Positions 51,149 to 60,388 of a DNA stretch of 63,175 nucleotides are shown piece by piece. The stretch spans positions 1-63,175 of the forward strand of contig CAZGOY010000017.1 of NCBI GenBank assembly GCA_964527565.1, given 5' to 3'. The notes below the pieces were generated by a model, which saw nothing but the letters and a program-made list of their open reading frames with translations, had not been told where the DNA came from and made no database searches. The position numbers and the translations under genes were made by a program. Numbering within the stretch: the first letter of the stretch is position 1; every line of letters begins with the position of its first letter. The stretch is from JAGXQV01 sp964527565. GTDB lineage: Bacteria; Pseudomonadota; Gammaproteobacteria; Burkholderiales; Sulfuricellaceae.

Positions 51149-54109
51149 TCACGCACCGGGAAAAGAATTCGCCGGATGCACCCATTTCAGCAGGGTCTGC
51201 GTCAGTTCGTCCGGGTCGATCGGTTTGGCGACGAAATCGGTCATGCCGGCGGCGGTGCAGCGCTCGCGGTCTTCCTGCATCACCGCAGCGGTCATGGCGA
51301 TGATGGGAAGAGCTTGCCGCTGCGGCAGGGCGCGGATGCGGCGCGTCGCTTCGATGCCGTCCATCACTGGCATGTGCAAGTCCATCAGTACCGCATCGAA
51401 GATTTCACCCGCAACTTTTTCGACGGCTTCGCCGCCGTGGTTGGCCAGCGTCACCGTCACTCCGCGCCGCTTCAGGAGGGTAGCGGCCATTTCCTGGTTG
51501 AGCGCGTTGTCCTCCGTCAGCAGGATGTGCAGCCCTTTCAGGGGATGGGCCGTGGCTGCGCGTTTGTCCGGCAAAGACACGGGCGCGCCGTCGGCCAGCG
51601 TGGCCCTGCCCGCCTGAATAGTAAAGGTGAAGGCGGCGCCTTGCCCGGCGGTGCTGGAAACGTCGATGCTGCCCCCCATCAATTCCACCAGCTTGCGGGA
51701 AATGACCAGCCCCAGGCCGGTGCCGCCGTATTGGCGGGTGGTCGAGCTGTCCGCCTGGGAAAAAGGCTGGAACAGGTGCTCGATCTGTTGCGGCGAGAGG
51801 CCGATGCCGCTGTCGCGCACGCTAAAGCGCAAGGTCAGCGTGGCGCCCGCGCACTGCACCAGCTCCGCGCCGAGGTGAATTTCGCCCTGCCCGGTAAACT
51901 TGACGGCGTTGCCCACCAGGTTGTTGAGCACCTGGGTGAGCCGCAGCGGATCGCCCAGCACCACGGCGGGAATCGCGGGGGAGCAGTCGAGATGCAGCTT
52001 CAATCCCTTTTGTTCGATGGCGAGAGAGAACATCCCGGCTACGTTGGACAGAATCTCCGCCACCCGTAGCGGCACGCGCTCGATTTCCAGGTGCCCGGCC
52101 TCGATCTTGGAATAATCGAGAATATCGTTGATGATGCCCAGCAGGGACTTTGCCGAGGCGAGCACCTTGCGCAGAAAATCCGCCTGTTGCGGCGGGAGTT
52201 CGTTTTCCAGCACCAGGTGGGTGAGGCCGATGATGGCGTTCATCGGGGTGCGGATTTCGTGGCTCATGTTGGCGAGGAATTCCGATTTGGCGTGATTGGC
52301 GGCTTCGGCTTCGGCGGTGCGCATCTTGAGTTGCTCATTGAGTTTTTCGAGCTGGATTTGCGTTTGCTTGAGTTCGGTGATGTCGGAAACCAGCACGAAA
52401 AAGCCGCGCACCCGCTCGCCATCGAAATCCGGGATGTAATGTGCCCAGGTATAACCGGTGCTGCCGTCGGCTTTGACCAGCGTGCGTTCGAAACGCTGCC
52501 GTTCGCCGCGCAGGGCCGCACGGATGAAAGGTTCGTTTTTGTGGAACAGCGCCTCTCCCATCAAATCCTGGATGCGAATGCCGTGCATTTGCTCCTCTGT
52601 CTTGCCAAACCAATCCAGGTAAGCGCGGTTGGCAAAACCGCAGCGTAAATCATCACTCCAGTAACCGACCATGCCGGGCAGGATGTCGATGAGCGTTTTC
52701 ATGAAGCGCTCGCTGTCCTCAAGCGCACTCTGGAGATGGCGGCGCTCGGTCACGTCTTCGTTGACGCCGACCAGGCGCACCGGCTGGCCCGCCGCGTCGC
52801 GGTACACCTGCGCCAGCGCCTGGATATGGCGGATGGCGCCATCCTCGCGGCGGATGCGGAAGTTCGCGTTAAAGGGTTGCCCCTGGCCGATGGTTGCCTG
52901 CAAGGCGTTTTCCGTGGCGGGAAGATCTTCCGGCAAAACGGCGGCGCGCCATATTTCATAGTGTGAAGGATGGGAAGTTGGCGGCAGCCCGTAGATGGCG
53001 TACATGGAATTGTCCCACACCAGTTGCCCCGTCAGCAGGTCGTAGTCCCACACCCCGACTCCTGCCGCCTCGGTGGCGAGTTGCAGGCGTTCCGCGCCCT
53101 GTTGCAGGGCGGCAGCGGCTGCCGCCGCCTGCTGCGCGATTTTCCGCTGGCCGCGCTGGAAAAAATACAGCCCGGCCAGGGAAGCCAGCGCCACCAGCCC
53201 GAACAACCCGCCCTGCGTCAGCAGGTCGCGCCACCAGGCCGCGTAAATTTGATCGAGATCACGGGCCACCGCCACTTGCAGGGTTTTGTCGAGTTTGAGT
53301 CCGGCGGGGCGGACGCTGCGCTGGGCGATCATGCGGTTCTCGCCGGTGGCATACACGGTGCCGCTGAATACGGTGGCCTCCTGCCTGCTTTGCTGGTGAC
53401 GGGTGAAGAAACTGCCGGGCTGGGCGATATTTTTTCCGGTAACGCCGGGGCGGTCGGGCAGCATCATGAAAATGACGCCGTCGCCGTGCCCGATGGAGGC
53501 CCACATGTCCGGCGCATAGCGCACGGAATCCAGCAACGGGGCGAAATACAGCGGGTCCAGCGTGGCCGAGACGATGCCGTTAAATTCGCCCTGGGGGCCG
53601 GGGATTATGCGCACCACGTTGAAGGCGAACACGCCGAGCGCCGTTTCAAAGGGCGGAGAAACGTAAAGCGTGTCGCTATCCGGGCGCTGCAAGGGCGCCT
53701 GGAAATATGCGCGCTCCCTGAAATTCCTGCCGATGACCACGGGGCGGTTGCTGGCGCGAACATTCCCCGCCGCATCCAGGATGTTGAGGGTGCGCACCCC
53801 CGGCATGGCGTTTTCCAGGAGGGCCAGTTGCTCGTTGATGGCGGGCGGCAAGGGCTTGTCGGATACGAGCCCGCGCAGGGAAAGCAGCGCGCTGTTGATG
53901 GCTTTCAGCGCCTGCCCGAGGTTTTCCTGCACCACCCTGCTTTGCGTCAACAGGCGCGCCTCCTCGCGGCTCTGGATGCGCTCGCGTTCCTGGTAAAGAT
54001 CCAAGGCCATGGCGCCGCCCAGCAACAGCAGCGCTGCGCCGAGAATCAGCCACTGGACCAGGACCGGGCTGCGCGCCGGGAGAGGGGGCAAGAATGATGT
54101 TTTGCTCAT
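51149..54109 (-). CDS. Hybrid sensor histidine kinase (Cache-PAS-PAS-HisKA-HATPase-REC)
   Basis: 986 aa. Membrane helices at about 16-38 and 295-315 bracket a periplasmic double-Cache-like sensor. Two PAS domains follow (about 340-460 and 465-590, with PAC-like FQRFERTLVKADGSTGYTWAHY). The kinase core has the H-box FLANMSHEIRTPMNAIIGLTHL and the ATPase motif GTGLGLVISRKLVELMGG. A C-terminal receiver (LHILLTEDNALNQEMAATLL, DAVLMDLHMPVMDGIEATRRI) ends it. There is no HPt domain, unlike the upstream kinase. Its start overlaps that gene's stop by 4 bp. Confidence 0.94.
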   Translation of the reverse strand: MSKTSFLPPLPARSPVLVQWLILGAALLLLGGAMALDLYQERERIQSREEARLLTQSRVVQENLGQALKAINSALLSLRGLVSDKPLPPAINEQLALLENAMPGVRTLNILDAAGNVRASNRPVVIGRNFRERAYFQAPLQRPDSDTLYVSPPFETALGVFAFNVVRIIPGPQGEFNGIVSATLDPLYFAPLLDSVRYAPDMWASIGHGDGVIFMMLPDRPGVTGKNIAQPGSFFTRHQQSRQEATVFSGTVYATGENRMIAQRSVRPAGLKLDKTLQVAVARDLDQIYAAWWRDLLTQGGLFGLVALASLAGLYFFQRGQRKIAQQAAAAAAALQQGAERLQLATEAAGVGVWDYDLLTGQLVWDNSMYAIYGLPPTSHPSHYEIWRAAVLPEDLPATENALQATIGQGQPFNANFRIRREDGAIRHIQALAQVYRDAAGQPVRLVGVNEDVTERRHLQSALEDSERFMKTLIDILPGMVGYWSDDLRCGFANRAYLDWFGKTEEQMHGIRIQDLMGEALFHKNEPFIRAALRGERQRFERTLVKADGSTGYTWAHYIPDFDGERVRGFFVLVSDITELKQTQIQLEKLNEQLKMRTAEAEAANHAKSEFLANMSHEIRTPMNAIIGLTHLVLENELPPQQADFLRKVLASAKSLLGIINDILDYSKIEAGHLEIERVPLRVAEILSNVAGMFSLAIEQKGLKLHLDCSPAIPAVVLGDPLRLTQVLNNLVGNAVKFTGQGEIHLGAELVQCAGATLTLRFSVRDSGIGLSPQQIEHLFQPFSQADSSTTRQYGGTGLGLVISRKLVELMGGSIDVSSTAGQGAAFTFTIQAGRATLADGAPVSLPDKRAATAHPLKGLHILLTEDNALNQEMAATLLKRRGVTVTLANHGGEAVEKVAGEIFDAVLMDLHMPVMDGIEATRRIRALPQRQALPIIAMTAAVMQEDRERCTAAGMTDFVAKPIDPDELTQTLLKWVHPANSFPGA

Positions 54110-57100
54110 GAGAATAAATCCAGTTGCTGCGCGCTGGAGATTTGCGCGAGGGTGGTCAGCGCGCCGTCATGGTCAAAATGGTCGATCTGGCTGCGCAGGC
54201 GCGCCAGGGGAGCGCCAAAGAGACCGCTGGCGACAAGACGGTTCAGGTCTTGCATTATGGCATCGGGAATCAGCTCCCGCTCGCGCAGGTACGGCAGCAA
54301 CCCGGCCAGCACCCGGACCAGTTCCCGGCGGTCGGCGCTGCCGGAGTCCGATTCGCCCGGCGCCGGGGAGAAATGCGCGGCGATGTGCCCGAGCACCGCC
54401 TGCAAAGCCGCGTCAAAAGCCGTTCGTGAAGCCAGGCTGGCCCCGCTTTTGATTTCCTGTGTCAGCGTTTGTGCCGCCTGTGCCAACGCCGTGGCGCCGA
54501 GATTGGCCGCCACGCCCTTGAGCCCGTGCAGCAATTCAATGGCTTGCGCCGTTTCGTCGGCTTTCAGCAGGGCATCCAGTCGCGCGGCGGTGTGCGCGTG
54601 CTGTCCGGCAAATCCCTGCAACAGGCGCACCAGCAGGGCGCGGTCGCCGTCCATGCGGCGGAGCGCCGCTTCCAGGTCGAGGCCGGGCAGCCGCTCTTGC
54701 GGCAGCGGGGATGCGGGTACCGCCTGCGGCATATCCCCGCTTGCCACCGTGGCGGGCACGCCGGGTTTGACCCATTTCAGCAGCGCGCGGGTCAGTTCGC
54801 CCGGATCGACCGGCTTGGCGACGAAATCCACCATCCCGGCGGCGGCGCAGTGCTCGCGGTCTGCCTGCATGACCGCTGCCGTCATGGCGATGATGGGAAG
54901 CGCCTCACAACCCGGAAGCGCATGGATCCGGCGCGTGGCTTCAAAACCGTCCACTACCGGCATGTGCAGGTCCATCAGCACCGCATCGAAGGGTTCGCGG
55001 GCGGCCATGATTCGCTCCAGCGCTTCGCCGCCATGGTTGACGGCGGTCACCGCCACACCGCGCCGCCGCAGGAATTCAAACGCCACCTGCTGGTTGAGCG
55101 GGTTGTCTTCCACCAGCAAAACACGCATTCCGCGCAGCACCGAAATGCCCTCGGGAAGCGAATCACGCGCCCCCGCCGGGGCGGCGTTGCGCCAGCGGGC
55201 CAAGATGTCGAACAGATGCGAGGGCGCCACCGGCTTGGTCAACAAGGCATCGAAATGGATGGAGGCGGCTTCGGCCTGCAATTGTTCGCGGTCATGCGCG
55301 CTGAGCATCACCACCAGCAAGGGGTGGGTGATATGCCCGGCGGCAATTTCCTGTTCCAGGCGTTGCGCCACGTCAAGCCCGCTCATGCCCGGCATGCGCC
55401 AGTCCAGCAGCAGGACATCGTAAGGCTGGGCTTCGCGTTGTGCTTGTTCGATGTGCGCCAGGGTTTCTTCACCGGAGGCGGCGCTGGTCACTTCCAGCCC
55501 CCAGGTTTGCAGCAGGGATTCCAGTATCCGGCGCGCGCTTTCGTGGTCGTCCACCACCAGCGCGCGCAGGCCGCGTATCGCCTGCAAGTCCATCGGTGCG
55601 GCGGATCTCGGCGCCAGGCCGGCCTGGAGGGTGAAAGTCACGGTGGTGCCCACGTTTTCCTGACCGGACAGGGCGATTTCTCCGCCCATTAGGTTGACCA
55701 GGCGCTGGCAGATGGTCAATCCCAGACCGGTGCCGCCATAGCGGCGGGTGATCGAGCCGTCGGCCTGGGTAAAGGGCTGGAACAGTTGCTGCGCTTGCGC
55801 CTTCGTCAGACCGATGCCGGTATCGCGCACGGCGAAGCGCAGGGTAATGCCATCCGCGCTACGGCTGACGACTTCTGCCTTGACGTAAATCTCTCCTTGC
55901 GCGGTGAATTTCACCGCGTTGCTCAATAGGTTGTGCAACACCTGGGAAAGCCGCAGCGGGTCACCGGTAATTTCAGCGGGCAGGTCGGGCGAAATATCCA
56001 GAAAGAGTTCCAGCCCCTTTTCCTCGATGGCGGCGGCAAACAGACCTGCGGCGTTTTCCAGGACTTCTTCCGGGCGCAGCGGCACCGCTTCAATTTCCAG
56101 GCGCCCCGCTTCGATCTTGGAATAATCCAGGATGTCGTTGAGGATGCCCAGCAGCGCCTTTGAGGAAGACAGCGCCTTGTTCAGGAAATCGCGCTGGCGC
56201 GGGGCCAGCTCGTCGTCCAGCACCAGTCGCGTCAGGCCGATGATGGCGTTCATCGGCGTGCGGATTTCGTGGCTCATGTTGGCGAGAAATTCCGATTTGG
56301 CGCGGCTGGCCGCTTCGGCGGCCTGCCGCGCCTCGACCTGCGCGGTGACATCCTGCACCGTGCCGACGCCGCTTTGCAAGCGTCGGCCTTCATCCATCAC
56401 CAGTTGGGCCTGCTCGCGCACCCATTTGACCTGACCGTCAACGACGATGCGGTGGGTGATGTCGTAGGGCGCACCGCCCAGCGCCGCTCGCCAGGCGACG
56501 TTGACGGCCTCGCGGTCGGCGGGATGAATGGCGGCCAGAAAAGTGTCGTAAGTGACCGGCATGTCCGGGGCAATGCCGAAAATGCGGTAGGTTTCGTCCG
56601 ACCATTCCAAGCCCTTGCCGGCCAGATCAAGGTGCCAGCTGCCGACATGGGCGACGGACTGTGCGCGCTGAAGGTTGCTCTCGCTTTCCCGCAACTGCCG
56701 CGTGCGCTCCGCGACCTGCTGTTCCAGAAGGATGGGTTCGCGTGCCAGGCGGTCGGCCATATCGTTGAAGCTTTCCGCCAGTTGACGGAATTCTGCGCAG
56801 CCATCCAGCGGGGCGCGGTGGTGCAAATCCCCGCTGGCGATACGGGTGGCGGCAGTGCTCAAGCGGCGGATCGGACGCGTCAGGGTGCGTCCGAACAACA
56901 GCGCCGCCGCGCCGGTGGACAGCAACACCAGCGCCAGCAAGCCCAGCATGGTGGCGCGCAGGCGGCGCGCCGGGGCGAAAGCTTCGGCGCTGTCCATCTT
57001 CACCACCATGCCGCCACGCAAGGCTGGAATGTACCGCCAGGCGGCGATGATTTCCGTCCCGGCGTAATCGCGCGTCATGCCGCTGCCGTGCTTGCCGTCC

Positions 57101-57909
57101 AGCGCCTGACGCAGGGGGGGCGCGGCTTGCTCCAGCGGGATGACATGGCGGAAGGCGGCATTCGGCACGTGGCGCAAGGGGGCGAGATAGCGCAGTTGGT
57201 CGCCTTCCCGTTGCGCCAGTACGGTTTCGCCGCTTTCCCCCAGCCCGGTGATGTCGCTGGTGACCTGGGTGAGCCTGTTCAGATCGAGTTGCAGTGCCAC
57301 GCTGCCGATGGCGCGTCCCCCTTGAGTAAGCGGGGCGACGACGAAGATCGCCGGGGCGTTGGCGGAGGGCGTGTAAGCCTGCGCTATCGAGGTCTGCGTG
57401 TCGAGCAGGGCCATCGCTTCGCGGTGCGTGCTGGCCAGATGGCTGTCGCGGAAAGGGCCGCGGTTGAGGTTGGTGCCGAGGTCGGACTCCTGCAATACCG
57501 AAAACACCACGTTACCGGCCATGTCGATCAGCAGCATGTCGTAATAGCCGAAGGTGTCGAGCAGGATGCGGTAATAGGCGCGCTGCTCCTGCGCCATGGC
57601 GCGATAGCGCGGCGCATCCGGCTCGCGGAGCGCATCCGCAGTGGAAAGCGCGCGCAAGACGTCGCGCAGGCTGGCGGAGCGCGCGAGAAACTGGCTGTTG
57701 CTCAGGCGTTCGTTGATATAGGTGTTGATCTGGTCGGTTTTTTTGTCGGCGATGCTGGACAGATTGGCCAGCGTGGCATCGTGCAGGGTGCGCTCAAACG
57801 CCTGGAGGTGCAGCCAGGCCAGCACGCCCAGCGGCAGCGGCGACAGCAGCAGGAAAGCCAGCAGCAGGCGCGGAAACAGTTTTCTCGTCAAGGACTGGCC
57901 CGGCGTCAT
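54106..57909 (-). CDS. Hybrid histidine kinase with two receivers and an HPt domain
   Basis: 1267 aa from the ATG at 57909, which overlaps the preceding stop by 4 bp; the ATG at 57951 would add 14 residues inside the upstream gene. Order: membrane helix, periplasmic Cache sensor, membrane helix near 325, HAMP, PAS (about 415-530), H-box FLANMSHEIRTPMNAIIGLTRL, ATPase GTGLGLTICQRLVNLMGG, receiver 1 (VLLLDWRMPGMSG), receiver 2 (AVLMDLHMPVVDG) and HPt with His in IELLHGLKGVAANLGA. It can run a full phosphorelay. The HisKA-REC part is similar to the next kinase, suggesting duplication. Confidence 0.94.
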   Translation of the reverse strand: MTPGQSLTRKLFPRLLLAFLLLSPLPLGVLAWLHLQAFERTLHDATLANLSSIADKKTDQINTYINERLSNSQFLARSASLRDVLRALSTADALREPDAPRYRAMAQEQRAYYRILLDTFGYYDMLLIDMAGNVVFSVLQESDLGTNLNRGPFRDSHLASTHREAMALLDTQTSIAQAYTPSANAPAIFVVAPLTQGGRAIGSVALQLDLNRLTQVTSDITGLGESGETVLAQREGDQLRYLAPLRHVPNAAFRHVIPLEQAAPPLRQALDGKHGSGMTRDYAGTEIIAAWRYIPALRGGMVVKMDSAEAFAPARRLRATMLGLLALVLLSTGAAALLFGRTLTRPIRRLSTAATRIASGDLHHRAPLDGCAEFRQLAESFNDMADRLAREPILLEQQVAERTRQLRESESNLQRAQSVAHVGSWHLDLAGKGLEWSDETYRIFGIAPDMPVTYDTFLAAIHPADREAVNVAWRAALGGAPYDITHRIVVDGQVKWVREQAQLVMDEGRRLQSGVGTVQDVTAQVEARQAAEAASRAKSEFLANMSHEIRTPMNAIIGLTRLVLDDELAPRQRDFLNKALSSSKALLGILNDILDYSKIEAGRLEIEAVPLRPEEVLENAAGLFAAAIEEKGLELFLDISPDLPAEITGDPLRLSQVLHNLLSNAVKFTAQGEIYVKAEVVSRSADGITLRFAVRDTGIGLTKAQAQQLFQPFTQADGSITRRYGGTGLGLTICQRLVNLMGGEIALSGQENVGTTVTFTLQAGLAPRSAAPMDLQAIRGLRALVVDDHESARRILESLLQTWGLEVTSAASGEETLAHIEQAQREAQPYDVLLLDWRMPGMSGLDVAQRLEQEIAAGHITHPLLVVMLSAHDREQLQAEAASIHFDALLTKPVAPSHLFDILARWRNAAPAGARDSLPEGISVLRGMRVLLVEDNPLNQQVAFEFLRRRGVAVTAVNHGGEALERIMAAREPFDAVLMDLHMPVVDGFEATRRIHALPGCEALPIIAMTAAVMQADREHCAAAGMVDFVAKPVDPGELTRALLKWVKPGVPATVASGDMPQAVPASPLPQERLPGLDLEAALRRMDGDRALLVRLLQGFAGQHAHTAARLDALLKADETAQAIELLHGLKGVAANLGATALAQAAQTLTQEIKSGASLASRTAFDAALQAVLGHIAAHFSPAPGESDSGSADRRELVRVLAGLLPYLRERELIPDAIMQDLNRLVASGLFGAPLARLRSQIDHFDHDGALTTLAQISSAQQLDLFS

Positions 57910-59132
57910 GATCCGCCGCCTTTCAGTGCTTCGTCGAGCAGGGACTGCCATGCTTCATGGCTGCGATAGCTCGGCCAGGGGGCCGGGCGCAGCGGCGAGG
58001 CGGAGGCAAAAACCTGCTCGAAACAGCCGTCCGGGCGCACCTTGACGATGCGCACGGTTTTCCACAAATGGCGCGTGGCGGCATCCACCGCCGCCGCGCC
58101 GGAAGGTGCGGCGATGCTCTGGCGCAGCAGGGTGGCGGCGTTGAGGCGGCGCGGGTCGGCGCTGCGCTCTTCGCGCACCGCCTGCGCCCACAAGCGCACG
58201 CCGACATAAGCACTTTCCAGCGGGTCGCCGGCCACGGCGTCCTGGCCGAAGCGTGCTTTGAGCGCGCTGACGAAACGCGCGTTTTCCGCGCCCGGCAAGC
58301 CCTGGAAATAGTTCCATACGCCATAGTGCTGCTCCAGCAGGGCGCCGCCGCGCGCCGCCATTTCGCCTTCCGCCACGCTGAAGGAAAGCAGCGGCAGCTT
58401 GCTGAGACCGGCTTGCGCCAGCGCGGTGAAGAAGGCATTGTTGCTGTCGCCGTTGAGGGTGTTGAGCACCACGTCCGGTTTTTTCCGCCGGATGTCCTCG
58501 ACAATGGCGGCGACCTCCCCGCTCGTCATGGGCACATAGCGTTCGGCAACAATTTCCCCGCCAATAGCCGTCACCAGATCACGAATCATCAGATTGGCGG
58601 CGCGCGGAAAGATGTAGTCCGACCCCACCAGATAGACGCGCCTGCCGAACTGCTCCAACGCCCAGCGCGTGCCGGGGATGATCTGCTGGTTGGGCGCCAG
58701 CCCGGTATAGAGGATGTTGGGCGAGCGTTCCAGCCCTTCGTACTGCACCGGGTAAAACAGCAGGTGCTTGTGTTGTTCGACAACCGGCTTGACCGCCTTG
58801 CGGCAGGCCGATGTCCAGCAGCCGAACAGGGCGCTGACCTGCTCCTGGCTGATCAGGCGCTGCGCCTCGGCGGCGGCCAGCGCCGGATCGGAGCGCGTGT
58901 CGCTCACCCGCATTTCCACCTGCCGCCCGAGCAGGCCGCCGTCGGCATTGATTTCCTCCACCGCCAGGCGCACCGCGTCGATCAGCGGTTTTTCGCTGAC
59001 CGCCATGGCGCCGCTTTGCGAATGCAGCACGCCAATGCGGATTGGCGGCAACTGGCGCGCGGACAAACCCCAAACCATCAAGCCCGTCAGCAAGGTCAGC
59101 GCGAGAAGGATGACGATCAGCGGTTTTTTCAT
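57906..59132 (-). CDS. Urea/amide-type periplasmic binding protein, probable sensor partner
   Basis: 408 aa. An N-terminal membrane anchor or signal (MKKPLIVILLALTLLTGLMVWGL) precedes a type I periplasmic binding fold: IRIGVLHSQSGAMAVSEKPLIDAVRLAVEEINADGGLLGRQVEM, LFYPVQYEGLERSPNILYTG and GSDYIFPRAAN. It resembles UrtA and AmiC, which bind urea or short amides. No ABC transporter permease or ATPase gene is next to it; instead the stop overlaps a hybrid kinase gene. It therefore probably presents a ligand to the kinase, as TorT does for TorS. Confidence 0.88.
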   Translation of the reverse strand: MKKPLIVILLALTLLTGLMVWGLSARQLPPIRIGVLHSQSGAMAVSEKPLIDAVRLAVEEINADGGLLGRQVEMRVSDTRSDPALAAAEAQRLISQEQVSALFGCWTSACRKAVKPVVEQHKHLLFYPVQYEGLERSPNILYTGLAPNQQIIPGTRWALEQFGRRVYLVGSDYIFPRAANLMIRDLVTAIGGEIVAERYVPMTSGEVAAIVEDIRRKKPDVVLNTLNGDSNNAFFTALAQAGLSKLPLLSFSVAEGEMAARGGALLEQHYGVWNYFQGLPGAENARFVSALKARFGQDAVAGDPLESAYVGVRLWAQAVREERSADPRRLNAATLLRQSIAAPSGAAAVDAATRHLWKTVRIVKVRPDGCFEQVFASASPLRPAPWPSYRSHEAWQSLLDEALKGGGS

Positions 59133-59249
59133 GGGTTGGGCGGCGCGCGTGAAAGCGGGAATATTGCTGGACGGCGGCGCGTTCCCGCTCCCAGCGTGAT
59201 CTCACGATATTACAGGAATGACCGGCAAAGAAAAGGGCGCAGGGCGCAC

Positions 59250-59277
59250 AAAAAAAACCGGCCACCAAGGTGGCCGG
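59250..59277 (-). terminator. Terminator of the phosphoribulokinase gene
   Basis: A 9-bp perfect stem CCGGCCACC/GGTGGCCGG with a 2-base loop, followed by eight T on the - strand, lies about 30 bp after the prkB stop. It isolates prkB from the binding-protein operon downstream. Confidence 0.85.
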
Positions 59278-59305
59278 CTCCTCCTCCCCTTACTCTTTGG
59301 TCGGG

Positions 59306-60196
59306 TTATTTCTTCTTTTTCCTGGCGATCATGTCGTGGATGATCGGCGTCAGGATTACTTCCATGGCGAAGCCCATCTTGCCGCCCGGTACCACAATGG
59401 TATTGGGGCGCGACATGAAGGAGTTCTGGATCATTTGCAGGAAATAAGGGAAATCCACGCCATGCGGGTCGCGGAAGCGGATGACCACGAAGCTTTCGTC
59501 GGGCGTCGGGATGTCGCGGGCGATGAAGGGATTCGAGGTATCGACCGTCGGCACGCGCTGGAAGTTGATGTGGGTGCGCGAAAACTGCGGGGTGATGTAG
59601 TGCACGTAGTCGTCCATGCGGCGCAGGATGGTGTCGACGATGGCCGCTTCGGAATAGCCGCGCTCGGCGCTGTCGCGGTGGATCTTCTGAATCCATTCGA
59701 GGTTGACGATGGGCACCACGCCGATCAGCAGGTCGGCAAACTTGCCGACGTCGATGTCGCCGTCCACGGCCGCGCCATGCAGGCCTTCATAGAACAGCAG
59801 GTCGGTGCCTTTTTCGATTTTTTCCCAGGGCGTGAATTCGCCGCCCTTGAGCTTGGTGCCCAGGCGCTCGTTGTGTTGTGAAGCTTCATCGTCGTTGTGC
59901 AGGTAATAACGCTTGTTGCCGCTGCCGGTCTCGCCGTAGGTCTTGAACAAATCCTCGATCTTGTCGAACAGGTTGGCCTCTGCGCCGAAATGGCTGGGGG
60001 CGTGGCGGCCTTCCTTCTCGGCGGCGGCGATGGCGGCCTTCATCTCCACGCGGTTGTAGCGGTGGAAGCTGTCACCCTCGACCACGGACGGCGTGAGCTG
60101 CTCGCGGCGGAAAATGTGGGTGAAGGCGTTCTTGACCGTGGTGGTGCCCGCGCCGGAAGAGCCGGTGACGGCTATGACTGGATGCTTGTTCGACAT
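59306..60196 (-). CDS. prkB: Phosphoribulokinase
   Basis: 296 aa, the size of proteobacterial class I enzymes. The P-loop is GSSGAGTTTVK (about 12-22). Other conserved parts are VVEGDSFHRYNRVEMKAA, SHFGAEANLFDKIEDLF, LLFYEGLHGA and VDTSNPFIARDIPTPDESFVVIRFR. It makes ribulose 1,5-bisphosphate from ribulose 5-phosphate and ATP, a step specific to the Calvin-Benson cycle. The C-terminus is Lys-rich. No rubisco or other cbb gene is in the window. It is transcribed alone, with its own promoter and terminator. Confidence 0.96.
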   Translation of the reverse strand: MSNKHPVIAVTGSSGAGTTTVKNAFTHIFRREQLTPSVVEGDSFHRYNRVEMKAAIAAAEKEGRHAPSHFGAEANLFDKIEDLFKTYGETGSGNKRYYLHNDDEASQHNERLGTKLKGGEFTPWEKIEKGTDLLFYEGLHGAAVDGDIDVGKFADLLIGVVPIVNLEWIQKIHRDSAERGYSEAAIVDTILRRMDDYVHYITPQFSRTHINFQRVPTVDTSNPFIARDIPTPDESFVVIRFRDPHGVDFPYFLQMIQNSFMSRPNTIVVPGGKMGFAMEVILTPIIHDMIARKKKK

Positions 60197-60230
60197 GATT
60201 GAAGGACCCCGGGAAATTAACTATCTCCGC

Positions 60231-60259
60231 AGTATAGCTATTTTGCAATTTCGCGGTAA
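60231..60259 (-). promoter_or_regulatory. Probable promoter of prkB
   Basis: On the - strand TTACCG (60259-60254) and TATACT (60236-60231) are 17 bp apart and give a start near 60224, about 28 bases before the ATG. The -35 is weak, which would fit activator-dependent expression. Confidence 0.45.
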
Positions 60260-60388
60260 TTGGTTTATTGAATGACTCTATAAAGCGCGTTTTTTGTATA
60301 AGACATAAGAGCCGGGTGGCAGGAAAAGAATCCCGTCATGGCGATGTATAATCGGCGGGGTCGACTATTTATTCTAAGGTTTATCTTC

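Noticed and set aside
56269..57969. 566-codon + strand frame opposite the large hybrid kinase
   Set aside because: Antisense to clear HAMP, PAS and Cache coding sequence; no motif of its own.
60347..60352. TATAAT upstream of leuS as a full promoter
   Set aside because: No acceptable -35 box at 16-18 bp; kept only as a remark.
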